Shown: positions 30,216 to 38,027, counted from the first letter of the stretch. The stretch: DNA of 49,897 nucleotides from Streptomyces sp. AcH 505 (GCF_000818175.1 NZ_JTIY01000001.1:2766085-2815981), one strand, 5' to 3'. The notes: generated by a model not told the origin, from the letters alone. A program made the numbers and translations.

Positions 30216-30380
30216 TCACCACCGCCGGTTCTGCACGAACCGGCGGCGCTCCGCTGTGCCCGCCGGCGGCGGGTGCGGAGCGTCCTGCGGGCGCCGATCG
30301 GCAACCGCACGGGCGAGAGCCGTTGCCGCCTGAGCAGCCAACGGGCCGGGCTCCTGTACGTGCTCGCTCTTCTTGGCCAT
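30216..30380 (-). CDS. Small basic protein
   Basis: A 54-residue protein, MAKKSEHVQEPGPLAAQAAT..., ending in an Arg-rich segment (AERRRFVQNRRW). Start at 30380 with GAGAGGTG upstream, 5 nt after the preceding stop. Not recognised. It is the third of three tiny, tightly packed genes (30663-30216) at the head of this operon. Confidence 0.55.
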   Translation of the reverse strand: MAKKSEHVQEPGPLAAQAATALARAVADRRPQDAPHPPPAGTAERRRFVQNRRW

Positions 30381-30385
30381 GCCCG

Positions 30386-30559
30386 TCACCTCTCGGGCTG
30401 GTCAGTGAGGCGAGCGGCATCCCCATAAGCGTTCTGGATCATGTCCTGTTGCCAGGCCAGATCACTGCCGGCCGGAGCCGGATCCTGCGAGGCGAGCGAA
30501 GCGGCCCAACTGTCGCCCTGCGACTGGAGATACGCCGCAACATCCTGCGGAGCAGCCAT
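30386..30559 (-). CDS. Small acidic protein
   Basis: A 57-residue protein, MAAPQDVAAYLQSQGDSWAA..., acidic and helical, ending LTDQPER. Its ATG at 30559 overlaps the previous stop (ATGA), which supports it as coding. No family recognised. Confidence 0.55.
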   Translation of the reverse strand: MAAPQDVAAYLQSQGDSWAASLASQDPAPAGSDLAWQQDMIQNAYGDAARLTDQPER

Positions 30560-30663
30560 CAGCGACCACCCCGAATCCGCGCCGCATCCTCACTGCGCTT
30601 GTTCGTCTCAGCGACCTGACGCCGCAACTCCGCTTCCTGCTCTTCTGCCAAACTGCTGAACAC
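30559..30663 (-). CDS. Tiny helical protein
   Basis: A 34-residue peptide, VFSSLAEEQEAELRRQVAETN..., a single charged helix ending in IRGGR. GTG start at 30663 is preceded by GGAGG; ATGA overlap with the next gene. A hairpin (30690-30719) sits in its leader. Function unknown; the small size makes this call less certain than its neighbours. Confidence 0.5.
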   Translation of the reverse strand: MFSSLAEEQEAELRRQVAETNKRSEDAARIRGGR

Positions 30664-30689
30664 AGGTCCTCCAACACAGGTGCCTGTAC

Positions 30690-30719
30690 GCAGGCCCCGG
30701 GTTGCCGCCCGGGGTCTGC
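30690..30719. promoter_or_regulatory. 5' leader hairpin of the small-gene operon
   Basis: GCAG-G-CCCCGGG pairs with CCCGGGG-T-CTGC (12 pairs including one G-U type) around a 6-nt loop, 27 nt before the GTG at 30663. The following 30720-31116 stretch has no credible gene and should contain the divergent promoters. Confidence 0.45.
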
Positions 30720-31116
30720 ACTGGTGTTGACCACTCGACACGAGCAGCCACAGCCGCCCGACATCCGACGCCGAAGCGCGGATGCCGAGGACTGTGAATG
30801 CTGGTGAAAGGGCTTCACTGGCCGGCCGTTGCCACGCCGTGCCAGTCCCGGGCCCGTCAATCGGGCGCGTCATCTCTCTGCCTGACGCGTGAGCAGAGCG
30901 GCGCACACCGGGTGGCACCCAAGGGGTGTTCTCCAGAGCCGACGTGCCGTACATGCCGCCAACGAACATCACCCGGTCGTCACGGGAGCAGGTCTCTCAC
31001 CTGCCACGACTCACTGTTCAATTCTCAAAGAACGACCGCTTCCTTCGGGCTCACTCCCGTTGCCGGGACCCTCCGGGCGATCCCTCCACAGTCCGAGGAC
31101 TACGAAGCGATGCGGT

Positions 31117-31131
31117 ACCTGTATTACAGGT
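31117..31131. promoter_or_regulatory. ACCTGTA palindrome, candidate regulator operator
   Basis: ACCTGTA-T-TACAGGT is a perfect 7-bp inverted repeat in a relatively AT-rich stretch, 175 bp upstream of the XRE/DUF5919 gene and between it and the divergent small-gene operon. Its dyad size suits a GntR or XRE dimer. Which protein binds is unknown. Confidence 0.5.
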
Positions 31132-31272
31132 CCTGCATCATGGTTCCGTCAAGCGGACCGGCGGAACTTCCTGCTTTCGCGCCGCACTTCTTGGCGCACC
31201 ATCAGAATCACTCCAGGTCACGGGCCTTGGTTACCTCGCCCATGGACACCTTGGGTGAATCTGGCTACGTTC

Positions 31273-31292
31273 AAGACATCCCAAGACGTCCC
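31273..31292. promoter_or_regulatory. Tandem AAGACRTCCC repeat before XRE/DUF5919 gene
   Basis: AAGACATCCC is followed at once by AAGACGTCCC, two 10-bp tandem repeats (one helical turn apart) ending 13 nt before the ATG at 31306. Likely a binding site for the GntR regulator encoded at 33117-33563 or for autoregulation. Confidence 0.45.
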
Positions 31293-31305
31293 ACCGGGGG
31301 TGGAG

Positions 31306-32064
31306 ATGCCCAACGAACGCTTACGCTCAGCGCTCTTGGCTCAGGGCCTGACCGTGCAGCAACTCGCGGAGTCGATCGAGGTAAACCCCAAGACGGTCGA
31401 ACGCTGGATCACTCAGGGGAAGGTGCCGTATCGGCGCCATCAGTACGCAACGGCGTCCATGCTCAACGTCGACGTCACAACACTGTGGGAGGACTCCCGC
31501 GCGGTCGATACCTCCGCAGACCTGAGCCGGGCGGAGATCCTCACGGTCTACCCACACCGCCACATGGTGCCCGCTGGGCTGTGGCGCGAGATGTACGAAC
31601 GCGCCACGCACCACGTCGACCTACTCGTCTACGCCGGGCTTTGGCTGTCCGAGGACCCGCAGTTCCTTGCACTCCTCCGGATGAAGTCGGAAGCCGGGGC
31701 GCAGGTCCGCATCATGCTGGGTGATCCTGATTGCCCCGCCGTCCGGCAGCGCGGCATAGACGAAGGGCACCGCATCATGGACGGGAAGATTCGCAACGCC
31801 CTGGTGAACTACCGCCCGCTCTTCTCGTCACACCCAGAGATCAACTTCCGTCTCCACGACGCAACGCTCTACAACTCGCTCTTCCGCGCCGACGACGAAA
31901 TGCTGGTCAACACGCATGTCTACGGCATAGGTGCCTACTTGGCGCCGGTATTACACCTCCGGCGGCTCCCGGGCGGCGGCCTCTTCGACACGTACGCGAA
32001 CAGCATCGATCAGACCTGGACAGGCGGTCGCCAGGTGACGGAACACGACATCACAGGAGCTTGA
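31306..32064 (+). CDS. XRE regulator with PLD-like/DUF5919 domain (Pra-like position)
   Basis: A 252-residue protein. The N-terminal XRE helix-turn-helix is at about 1-60 (LRSALLAQGLTVQQLAESIE, KTVERWITQGKVP). The C-terminal domain of about 170 residues (HHVDLLVYAGLWLSEDPQFL, VRIMLGDPDCPAV, EINFRLHDATLYNSLFRADD) matches the DUF5919/phospholipase-D-like regulators. It is followed 2 bp later by the NUDIX gene. In pSAM2 an activator gene (pra) precedes pif and korSA, and this locus has the same logic, so activation of replication/transfer genes is a reasonable inference. An in-frame GTG at 31300 is an alternative start. Confidence 0.8.
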   Translation: MPNERLRSALLAQGLTVQQLAESIEVNPKTVERWITQGKVPYRRHQYATASMLNVDVTTLWEDSRAVDTSADLSRAEILTVYPHRHMVPAGLWREMYERATHHVDLLVYAGLWLSEDPQFLALLRMKSEAGAQVRIMLGDPDCPAVRQRGIDEGHRIMDGKIRNALVNYRPLFSSHPEINFRLHDATLYNSLFRADDEMLVNTHVYGIGAYLAPVLHLRRLPGGGLFDTYANSIDQTWTGGRQVTEHDITGA

Positions 32065-32065
32065 C

Positions 32066-32539
32066 ATGGGACGCATCGACTACCTTCACGATCCCGACGC
32101 CCCGCCGGCCAACTCGGTCGTACCGTCCGTTGTGGCCTTCGTGCAGAACGACGCAGGGCAGGTGTTGATGATCCAACGCTCAGACAACGGCAGGTGGGCA
32201 CTGCCCGGCGGCGGTCACGATGTCGGGGAGTCCATCAGTGACACAGTTGTGCGTGAGACGTTGGAAGAGACCGGAATCAAGGCCGAGGTCGACGGGATGT
32301 CGGGCATCTATACCGACCCTGGTCACGTGATGCTCTACGACGACGGCGAAGCCCGGCAGCAGTTCAGCATCTGCTTTCGCGCACGTCCGGTCGGCGGCGA
32401 GCTGCGCACGAGTGACGAGACAACCCAGGTCCGCTGGGTGGACCCGGCGGACCTGGCGACGTACGACGTCCACCCCACCATGCGGCTCCGGATCGAGCAT
32501 GCGATGGACCGGGGGCGGACGTCTCCCTACATCGGCTGA
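32066..32539 (+). CDS. NUDIX hydrolase, Pif-like
   Basis: A 157-residue NUDIX protein with a perfect Nudix box at 49-71 (GGHDVGE, seven residues, RETLEETGI), preceded by VVPSVVAFVQNDAGQVLMIQ. NUDIX enzymes hydrolyse nucleoside diphosphate derivatives. In pSAM2 the NUDIX-containing Pif confers immunity against redundant conjugal transfer. Adjacent XRE/DUF5919 and GntR genes make the same assignment plausible here. It is translated from the same mRNA as the XRE gene and overlaps the convergent HD gene by 13 bp. Confidence 0.82.
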   Translation: MGRIDYLHDPDAPPANSVVPSVVAFVQNDAGQVLMIQRSDNGRWALPGGGHDVGESISDTVVRETLEETGIKAEVDGMSGIYTDPGHVMLYDDGEARQQFSICFRARPVGGELRTSDETTQVRWVDPADLATYDVHPTMRLRIEHAMDRGRTSPYIG

Positions 32540-33099
32540 AGCTTGACGGCTGCGAGACGTTCGAGGACGCGTACCGTGCTGGCCAGGATTTCAGGCTCCG
32601 CACGGCGGATGAACTTCCCGATCAGGCTCTCCGGCCCGTACCTCCCGGCGATCTCGTTCACTCGGTCCACGGGGTTCGTCGGCGTACCGTCCGGCGTCGT
32701 GTTCATGTCGCAGTAGCAGAGCGCGTCAGCAAGATGCGCAGGCTCACGCGGGAATTCGTCTTCCAACTCCTCGCGCATGCCACGCGCTTCCGCCTCCATC
32801 CACGCACAGGAGTGGTGAGCTACCAGCCGTACGAGCCGATCGTCAGCGTCAGCCACATCGCGCAGGTACCGGGCGCCGTCCAGCGGGTGAAAGCCAGTCT
32901 TGACCAGGTCGGGCGAGTAACCCACGTCATGCACGACGGCAGCGGCCTCCATGAGGTCCGCGTCAGCTCCGAGAATCGGAGCGAGCGACCGGGCGCGCTC
33001 GGCCACTCCCTGACAATGTGCCCAACGCCGCGGCAGAGGTTCAGCCAGTAGGGATTCCGCAACAGGGTAGGCCCACGCGGCCAGTCCAGTAGTGCTCAA
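32527..33099 (-). CDS. HD-domain phosphohydrolase
   Basis: A 190-residue HD protein: H28 (WAHCQGVAERARSLA), HD dyad in AAVVHDVGYSPDL and later AHHSCAW. This is the compact HDc form often annotated as HD hydrolase next to NUDIX/GntR genes in Streptomyces elements; the substrate is unknown, probably a nucleotide. TTG start at 33099 is the only one that keeps the N-terminal helix (LAAWAYPVAESLLAEPLPRR), with GGAGCG upstream. It runs with the GntR gene on the minus strand, convergent to NUDIX. Confidence 0.8.
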   Translation of the reverse strand: MSTTGLAAWAYPVAESLLAEPLPRRWAHCQGVAERARSLAPILGADADLMEAAAVVHDVGYSPDLVKTGFHPLDGARYLRDVADADDRLVRLVAHHSCAWMEAEARGMREELEDEFPREPAHLADALCYCDMNTTPDGTPTNPVDRVNEIAGRYGPESLIGKFIRRAEPEILASTVRVLERLAAVKLQPM

Positions 33100-33116
33100 G
33101 GTGGGGAACGCTCCTC

Positions 33117-33563
33117 TCAGTTTGGCAGGGCTCGTACAGTTCGTACCTTGCCCTGCCCACCCGCTGACAGCAGTCCGGCAGCTTCCAACTTGTCAAGCGC
33201 CTTGCTGACTGTCGGGCGCGATACACCGAACCGAGCACTCAGCGCGGAGGCACTCGGAAACGCTGCCCCGACGTCCAAGCCTTCATGTCCGATCAGCCCT
33301 GCGATCCGTTCGGTCAGCGGCCGGCGATCTTCCTCGGTGCGGTTCCGGATCACTCGCCAGCGACCACCGGGCACGGATTCAGCTACGCCCTCGTCACGCA
33401 GCACGTAGAACGCCCTCAGCGCCACGCCACGGGAGACGCCGTACTCGCGCGTGATGTCTGCCAACGACGGCAGTTCCTTCTTGCTCGAATCACTCTCGAT
33501 CTGGGCCTTCACTGCCTCAGCGATCTGCAAGAAGGTCCCCCGGGGACTTGCCTCTTTCGACAC
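33117..33563 (-). CDS. GntR-family regulator with two winged helices
   Basis: A 148-residue protein made of two GntR-type winged helices in tandem: FLQIAEAVKAQIESDSSKKE, LADITREYGVSRGVALRAFYVL (first), and ERIAGLIGHEGLDVGAAFPS, LSARFGVSRPTVSKALDKLEAA (second). No ligand domain. KorSA of pSAM2 is a GntR repressor of pra, and this gene holds the same place beside the NUDIX gene. GTG start at 33563 follows AAGGAGAA. The tandem-domain form suggests binding to paired direct repeats such as those at 31273-31292. Confidence 0.82.
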   Translation of the reverse strand: MSKEASPRGTFLQIAEAVKAQIESDSSKKELPSLADITREYGVSRGVALRAFYVLRDEGVAESVPGGRWRVIRNRTEEDRRPLTERIAGLIGHEGLDVGAAFPSASALSARFGVSRPTVSKALDKLEAAGLLSAGGQGKVRTVRALPN

Positions 33564-33717
33564 ACGTTCTCCTTCTCCCGGCCCCTACCGTCGGCCTCCA
33601 GCGTCCCATGGTCCAGGCGAGGGACCAGTCCCCATCCAGGGGCGTAGTCTCCGCCCGGGGTTTATCAACCTGGTTTGACTGCATCCGCAACGACCAGATT
33701 GTGCCCCAAACCGAAAA

Positions 33718-36453
33718 TCACTTTACTTGGCCGTTGCCATTTGGATTTTCTCGTGTCAGGACTGCCACAACCTCAAGGCGCACGTTCTTTGCAGTGCCTT
33801 CCTCTTCACTTACCCCAACGATCTCAACCCGCTCTTCGCCGTCTTTTCGAAGTGCATAGGATGGATAAAGTTTTGATGCATCGATGTCCCACGCCTGAGC
33901 TACAGCCCGAACGACGATACCTCCCATCGAGTTTGGTGCTACGAAATTCGCATCAGGACTAAAGTGTCTGGCCCAATCGTACAGAAAAACATCCCGGCCG
34001 TCATATGCGCCGCGGCTCCCGCTCAAGACCGCTGGGTATCCTGGATTCATAAGAATGACGTCTTCTCGAAGTTCGTGCTGCCCCTTACGCCTGTTACAGT
34101 AAATAGACCAGGCCGCATCCTGCAATAGGACAATGCGAGGTAGATTTTTGCAGTGTTCTACCAGTTGCTCATATGTCACATTACCGTTTTGCGTTTCGCC
34201 TACCGGCATGTTTTCTGGCTCGGAATAAAGCGACGCCAGAATTGAGTTCAACTTTCCCATAGAGTTTTCCCATGTCGGCTTCCACAGTTTTGCCTGACCG
34301 GTGGACCAAGTGGAAAAGTCTTGTGCGGAGATAGTCGGTATCGCCATATCGCGCGCTGCTCGAAGTGTTGTTCCAGCGACTAGACCCGCGCAATTTTGCA
34401 TGCTTGTTTTGGCGCGTACACCTCCAACTACAAGCGGAGCATCGAAGGAGATCCAGTCCCTTCCTCTGACATCATCCGAGTCGGGATAGTCGTAGAGGTC
34501 AACACCGTTAATGGTGGGCGAGATGGCCATCCGGCCCACCATTTCTCCCTGAGGTGAATAAATCGGTTCCAGGTTGCCATCGATCCCCTCTTTGAGCCTA
34601 TCGCGCACGCTTGGTTGATGGTCTGCATACAGCCGATCAATAAGCGTGTCTCGTTCGAGACGTTTCCAGTCATCGGCTCCTACAGCGAGAACGCGTTCTC
34701 CCTTTTTGTTCACCACATAGAGATTTACATCCAACGCAGGGCAGAGCCAGGCGAAATACTGTGCCAGAGTTACCGGTCGGCTCCGACCTTTTCTACCAGT
34801 TCCGATGGTCAGAATGCTGGCTAGCTCCGTGTTTAGCAGCACTCTGACTTCGGTACCACCGATCACTAGCTGCTCGTGAGAGTCGGCAGTTCTTAGCATT
34901 GGACGCCCAGTCAGGCCGTTGGCGAACTCTAGTACCATTGTCTCGCTCGCGGCAGCATCGTAATGTCGAGAAATTACTTGAACTGAGCGCCCAATCATGA
35001 AGACCGAAAAGAAACCGATGCCGTACTGGCCCGTAGGGCGAAACCCTGATGAAAGGAGGCCCGGGAGATCTCGCCGCGATTTGGGTGAGTCCCAATAAGA
35101 CGTACCGAAGTTCAAAAGCGCGTTCGTCAGGACGTCCTTCGACATTCCGAGACCTGTGTCTTGGATATGGAGCCAAGTCCCGTCTGTATCATCATTCAGG
35201 GACACGGTAACATCCCCTGTGATTTCCCAGGGGCGGACCCCGGATGCAGCTAGAAGAGATTTCTTGGCCCGCACGGCGTCAGTAGCATTACTGATCAATT
35301 CACGAATGGGAATCGATGAATCGTTTCCGTATAGTTCTGCGCCTCCCAGTCGGCGGACAAGCGTGATTACATCAGTTGCCTTGATCGTGGCATCGATTGG
35401 GTGCCAGTCAAGGGTTCTAATATTTCGAGAAAGTTCCTCCAAATCGCTAATGCCTAAGACGCCTCGCGCGGAAAGCCGGTGTCTCCCTGAGTCCGATAGA
35501 ATGTTATCGGCTGCGGTGAGTTCATGATGTAGGGTTGAAAGCGCATCGTGGCAGACCCACCAAGCTTCGGATTCGGTCCGCCTGAATGGGCTTACACTAG
35601 TGTAAGATAGCCGATCATCATGGATCCGCGGCTTCTGAAGTTTATCTTGGAAAACCCAGTGCGGCATGGATCCAGTACCCGGGTTCCGCACTGCGCGCAA
35701 GAAGGCGGGTGCCCTACGGGAATCCAAATGGCTAGCATCTGCGCATCGGAGAATGCAGGCAAGCGCGAGAGGGTCTACTTCCCACGAGCTCGGCATGCTT
35801 GCACGCGCACCAATTCTCACGCCGAATTCCTGACGCAACTCTTTTGATGGCCACCAATGGCTCGCTGCGATGCGGCCGGCAAGGTGTCCATATTGGTTAC
35901 GCAACTCGGCATCCTCCAGCAGGTAAAATGAATCGCCAGTGGCTGCGTCTTTGTATGGCGTCAAGGGGATAGTCGCTGCGTAGTCAGCATGCGTCTCCCG
36001 TAGATAACGGGAGACCGCTCGGGATTCAATTCCAGGATCCGGTTTGATGAGTTTCTTGGGTGAAGGATAGGCGCCGTTCTGCGCCCGGTACTCCGACGTC
36101 AAAATGTCTAGCCATCTTGCGTCTTTTCGCACCTCTTCCATTCCCCCAGGAATGGCTGCCATTCCATTCGCTAGATCGTGCGTAAGGAAGGCGATTCCCA
36201 GGACATAAATCTCGGCAGGGTTTAGCTCGTACTCTGGGCCGCAAACTAGCTCAGCATACTCCCAGAGTGCGTCGATGTGGGAAATGTCGTGCTGTGTTAG
36301 ATCGGCAGAGTCTCGATTAATCTCTGCGGCGATCAATGCAGCCCGTTCGCGGCTACTTTTGAATTGCTCTGCAAGTCGGTGCGCCTCGTTCTGAGCCTGT
36401 ACCCCAGTCTGTTCGCTTAAGAGTCTCCAAAATCGTGTCTCCTCGTAGTCCAT
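33718..36453 (-). CDS. HD domain fused to Hsp90-type ATPase; defence candidate
   Basis: A 911-residue protein. The N-terminal HD-type domain (about 45-250) has H59 (DISHIDALWEY), H92-D93 (FLTHDLANGM) and D239 (LRCADASHLD), as in the HD-CE group linked to conflict systems. The Hsp90/GHKL ATPase follows: N box E385-x3-N389-x2-D392 (IRELISNATDAV), G1 D432-T-G-L-G436, G2 GQYGIGFFSVF (475-485). A C-terminal region of about 350 residues resembles HtpG middle parts. Codons are far less GC-biased than in neighbours. A membrane protein gene lies 95 bp upstream on the same strand. ATG 36453 has GGAG upstream. Anti-phage or conflict function is inference. Confidence 0.75.
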   Translation of the reverse strand: MDYEETRFWRLLSEQTGVQAQNEAHRLAEQFKSSRERAALIAAEINRDSADLTQHDISHIDALWEYAELVCGPEYELNPAEIYVLGIAFLTHDLANGMAAIPGGMEEVRKDARWLDILTSEYRAQNGAYPSPKKLIKPDPGIESRAVSRYLRETHADYAATIPLTPYKDAATGDSFYLLEDAELRNQYGHLAGRIAASHWWPSKELRQEFGVRIGARASMPSSWEVDPLALACILRCADASHLDSRRAPAFLRAVRNPGTGSMPHWVFQDKLQKPRIHDDRLSYTSVSPFRRTESEAWWVCHDALSTLHHELTAADNILSDSGRHRLSARGVLGISDLEELSRNIRTLDWHPIDATIKATDVITLVRRLGGAELYGNDSSIPIRELISNATDAVRAKKSLLAASGVRPWEITGDVTVSLNDDTDGTWLHIQDTGLGMSKDVLTNALLNFGTSYWDSPKSRRDLPGLLSSGFRPTGQYGIGFFSVFMIGRSVQVISRHYDAAASETMVLEFANGLTGRPMLRTADSHEQLVIGGTEVRVLLNTELASILTIGTGRKGRSRPVTLAQYFAWLCPALDVNLYVVNKKGERVLAVGADDWKRLERDTLIDRLYADHQPSVRDRLKEGIDGNLEPIYSPQGEMVGRMAISPTINGVDLYDYPDSDDVRGRDWISFDAPLVVGGVRAKTSMQNCAGLVAGTTLRAARDMAIPTISAQDFSTWSTGQAKLWKPTWENSMGKLNSILASLYSEPENMPVGETQNGNVTYEQLVEHCKNLPRIVLLQDAAWSIYCNRRKGQHELREDVILMNPGYPAVLSGSRGAYDGRDVFLYDWARHFSPDANFVAPNSMGGIVVRAVAQAWDIDASKLYPSYALRKDGEERVEIVGVSEEEGTAKNVRLEVVAVLTRENPNGNGQVK

Positions 36454-36547
36454 CAAGTGTCTCCAGATCCACTAGTTGTTGGCCCGTTCTCCACTTGCCC
36501 TGGGTAGCAGCGTGATGTGTGAACCGGCGCGTGGTCATCGCGCGAAA

Positions 36548-37033
36548 TTATTTTATTCCGGGTAGGATGAGAAATCCACAAAGCGCCCACATCAGTATCA
36601 CGGAGAATATGATGAATAGGAGGACGTAGGTCTCATACCAGCGCAGTAGATTACCAGGGCGCGGTCGCTTACGGAAATTCTCCCCCACCATTTCATCTGT
36701 TATGTCGCACTCTTCGTTCCGGTAGTCAAGCCAGGCGACCGCACCTACCGCTATCTGAGTCGCTGTGAATGCTGCAACCATTGTGGTCAGAACCAGCAAT
36801 CCGATCACTCCGGATCGCGCGGCGTCTGGTTCCACTTGCCACTTTCGGTAACCGACGAAGAGTGTCAAAGCTGCCCCGACCAACGTCGTAGCAAGCGTTT
36901 GATAAATGGCCAGGAATCGGTGTGCATTCTCGTTGACCGCTTGGATCTGTTGCAGTATGTACCGGTATCGCTCCAATGCGAACTGATCGCGAAGTGCACC
37001 CGTCTCCGGTGTGTTCGGCTCCGATGCAGTCAT
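36548..37033 (-). CDS. Multi-pass membrane protein paired with HD-Hsp90 gene
   Basis: A 161-residue protein with a cytosolic N-terminal helix (LRDQFALERYRYILQQIQAV). Three or four membrane helices follow: FLAIYQTLATTLVGAALTLF, GVIGLLVLTTMVAAFTATQI..., and YETYVLLFIIFSVILMWALC. The helical N-terminus followed by membrane helices recalls SLATT-type effectors of conflict systems, but I cannot name the family. A strong GGAGGTGGGGGC ribosome site precedes the ATG at 37033. Probably one transcript with the HD-Hsp90 gene, in the same lower-GC block, so likely its partner or effector. Confidence 0.7.
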   Translation of the reverse strand: MTASEPNTPETGALRDQFALERYRYILQQIQAVNENAHRFLAIYQTLATTLVGAALTLFVGYRKWQVEPDAARSGVIGLLVLTTMVAAFTATQIAVGAVAWLDYRNEECDITDEMVGENFRKRPRPGNLLRWYETYVLLFIIFSVILMWALCGFLILPGIK

Positions 37034-37290
37034 GCCCCCACCTCCTGTGCTCTCCGGCAGCATAGAGCGACGAGTCGTTCGGACAGGTCCTTTTGCGAGA
37101 ACCCCATTATGGAAGCTCTCGTCATGCACCCGTGGATAGTCAGTACGGTTCCTTGAGGCCCTGCCGGTACTAGAAGGACTGGTGTGCGGGCCAGCTCGCA
37201 GGCCCCAGGATCATGGGCCGAGGGCTCCCAATGCGCAGGTCAAGGCGCGTTTGGCTGCAAAACCGATCGGTCTTGAAGGCGTTCTTGCCG

Positions 37291-37335
37291 TGCTTCGGTG
37301 CCTGCTCGTGGAGCGCACGGGGAGGCACCGAAGCA
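37291..37335. repeat. 13-bp inverted repeat
   Basis: TGCTTCGGTGCCT (37291-37303) and AGGCACCGAAGCA (37323-37335) are perfect arms with a 19-nt spacer. They lie in the gene-free stretch between the defence cassette and the integrase relic. No T-run on either side. Role unknown; could be a degraded terminator. Confidence 0.5.
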
Positions 37336-37555
37336 GGTGTGTCATTTGAACTTCGCCTCACAGAGGCGGCGCGCAGTACAGCTTTCTTCATTGGCCGCGC
37401 TGGTATTTGCTGCCGGCGTTGTGTTCCAGGAGTCAGTCGCTTCGTCCGGCGCTGGGACCGGTTCCAGGAGCTGGCCCAGCCGGCTCCTCGTGGTCCGCAT
37501 ACGCGGAGGGGGAGGCAGCTTGGGGTAGCCCTTCGCTCGTGCCTCAGCCGCTGAC

Positions 37556-37655
37556 GATTCGACCCATGCGTGCGAGTCCTTGCAGCCGTGGCGCTATGTG
37601 AGGCGTTGGAGCTGCCAACACATGCGCAGGTAAACGACGTCGAGGTCAACGTATG
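37556..37655 (-). pseudogene. Integrase gene relic
   Basis: The minus strand translates as WSYVDLDVVYLRMCWQLQRL, then T, a stop, and RHGCKDSHAW. This aligns with residues 218-249 of the element 2 integrase (WRYVDLNAELFHPRWQLQRL, RHGCDDPHAC). About 30 codons of the catalytic domain are recognisable and are interrupted by a stop. A second 20-bp match to the integrase tail (GCTGGTCTCAGTTG...) occurs at about 37797 but in the wrong order. It marks a decayed third integrase at this site. The rest of 37161-37944 contains no intact gene. Confidence 0.75.
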
Positions 37656-37695
37656 ACCAATGCAATCAGGGTGCTTCACCCTGCCGAATGCCGCC

Positions 37696-37749
37696 CCACG
37701 CCGTCCGCCCGCCGCATGCCCGCGGGCATGCGGCGGGCGGACGGCGTGG
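37696..37749. repeat. 54-bp perfect palindrome
   Basis: Two uninterrupted 27-bp arms (starting CCACGCCGTCCGCCCG) meet at GCCCG|CGGGC with no loop. Perfect palindromes this long are unstable in vivo and uncommon in chromosomes. It lies 195 bp from att 3 in DNA with an integrase relic. Possible roles are a cruciform or single-strand hairpin used in replication or transfer, or a terminator; a fold-back assembly artefact should be considered. Confidence 0.85.
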
Positions 37750-37944
37750 CAAGGGTGCAAGGCGAGCGGCCCACATCGCTTCTACGGGAAGAAGCCAGTC
37801 TCGGGGCTGGTCTCAGTTGCGGTCTCGATTGTCGCTTGGCGCGCTGCTGTACGCGGTAGTCCGCTGACGTCCGAAAGTTCACCGGCCACCGTTGCGAGCC
37901 GCGCCATAGACCTCCGTGGACCCCAGTGGAACAAGATCGGACAA

Positions 37945-37987
37945 CTTGTAATGCGTAGGTCGTCGGTTCGAATCCGACAGGAGGCTC
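37945..37987 (+). repeat. att site 3 (right end of element 2)
   Basis: Identical 43-bp tRNA-Thr core as att 1 and att 2, followed directly by the tRNA-type terminator. It ends the tandem array of recognisable elements. Confidence 0.92.
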
Positions 37988-37990
37988 TGA

Positions 37991-38027
37991 AAACCCCAGG
38001 ACTCACTCGCCGTGACCTGGGGTTTTT
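37991..38027. terminator. tRNA-type terminator after att 3
   Basis: AAACCCCAGG (37991-38000) pairs with CCTGGGGTTT (38016-38025), then two further T residues. Nearly the same sequence follows the tRNA-tail relic at 39771. The stop codon of the tetR gene (38003) falls in its loop, so the TetR reading frame runs into it from the other side. Confidence 0.8.

Larger units (their letters stand above)
16669..37987. mobile_element. Integrative conjugative element 2 (AICE type)
   Basis: A 21.3-kb unit lies in direct tandem with element 1 and shares its left att site. It carries its own integrase, xis, iteron array, helicase/PrimPol pair, DnaQ exonuclease, TraB, DUF2637 and DUF4097 proteins, and a pSAM2-like regulatory block. 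Cargo includes an SRA-like/PD-(D/E)XK nuclease and an HD-Hsp90 plus membrane-protein pair. Its genes are not recent copies of those of element 1 (different integrase, TraB and repeats), so this is accretion of two elements at one site and not duplication. An integrase relic at 37556-37655 suggests that the right end is composite. Confidence 0.88.

Noticed and set aside
37170..37760. 196-codon minus-strand ORF near the right end of element 2
   Set aside because: It reads the integrase relic in the wrong frame and crosses the palindrome; product is Arg/His/Ser-rich noise.
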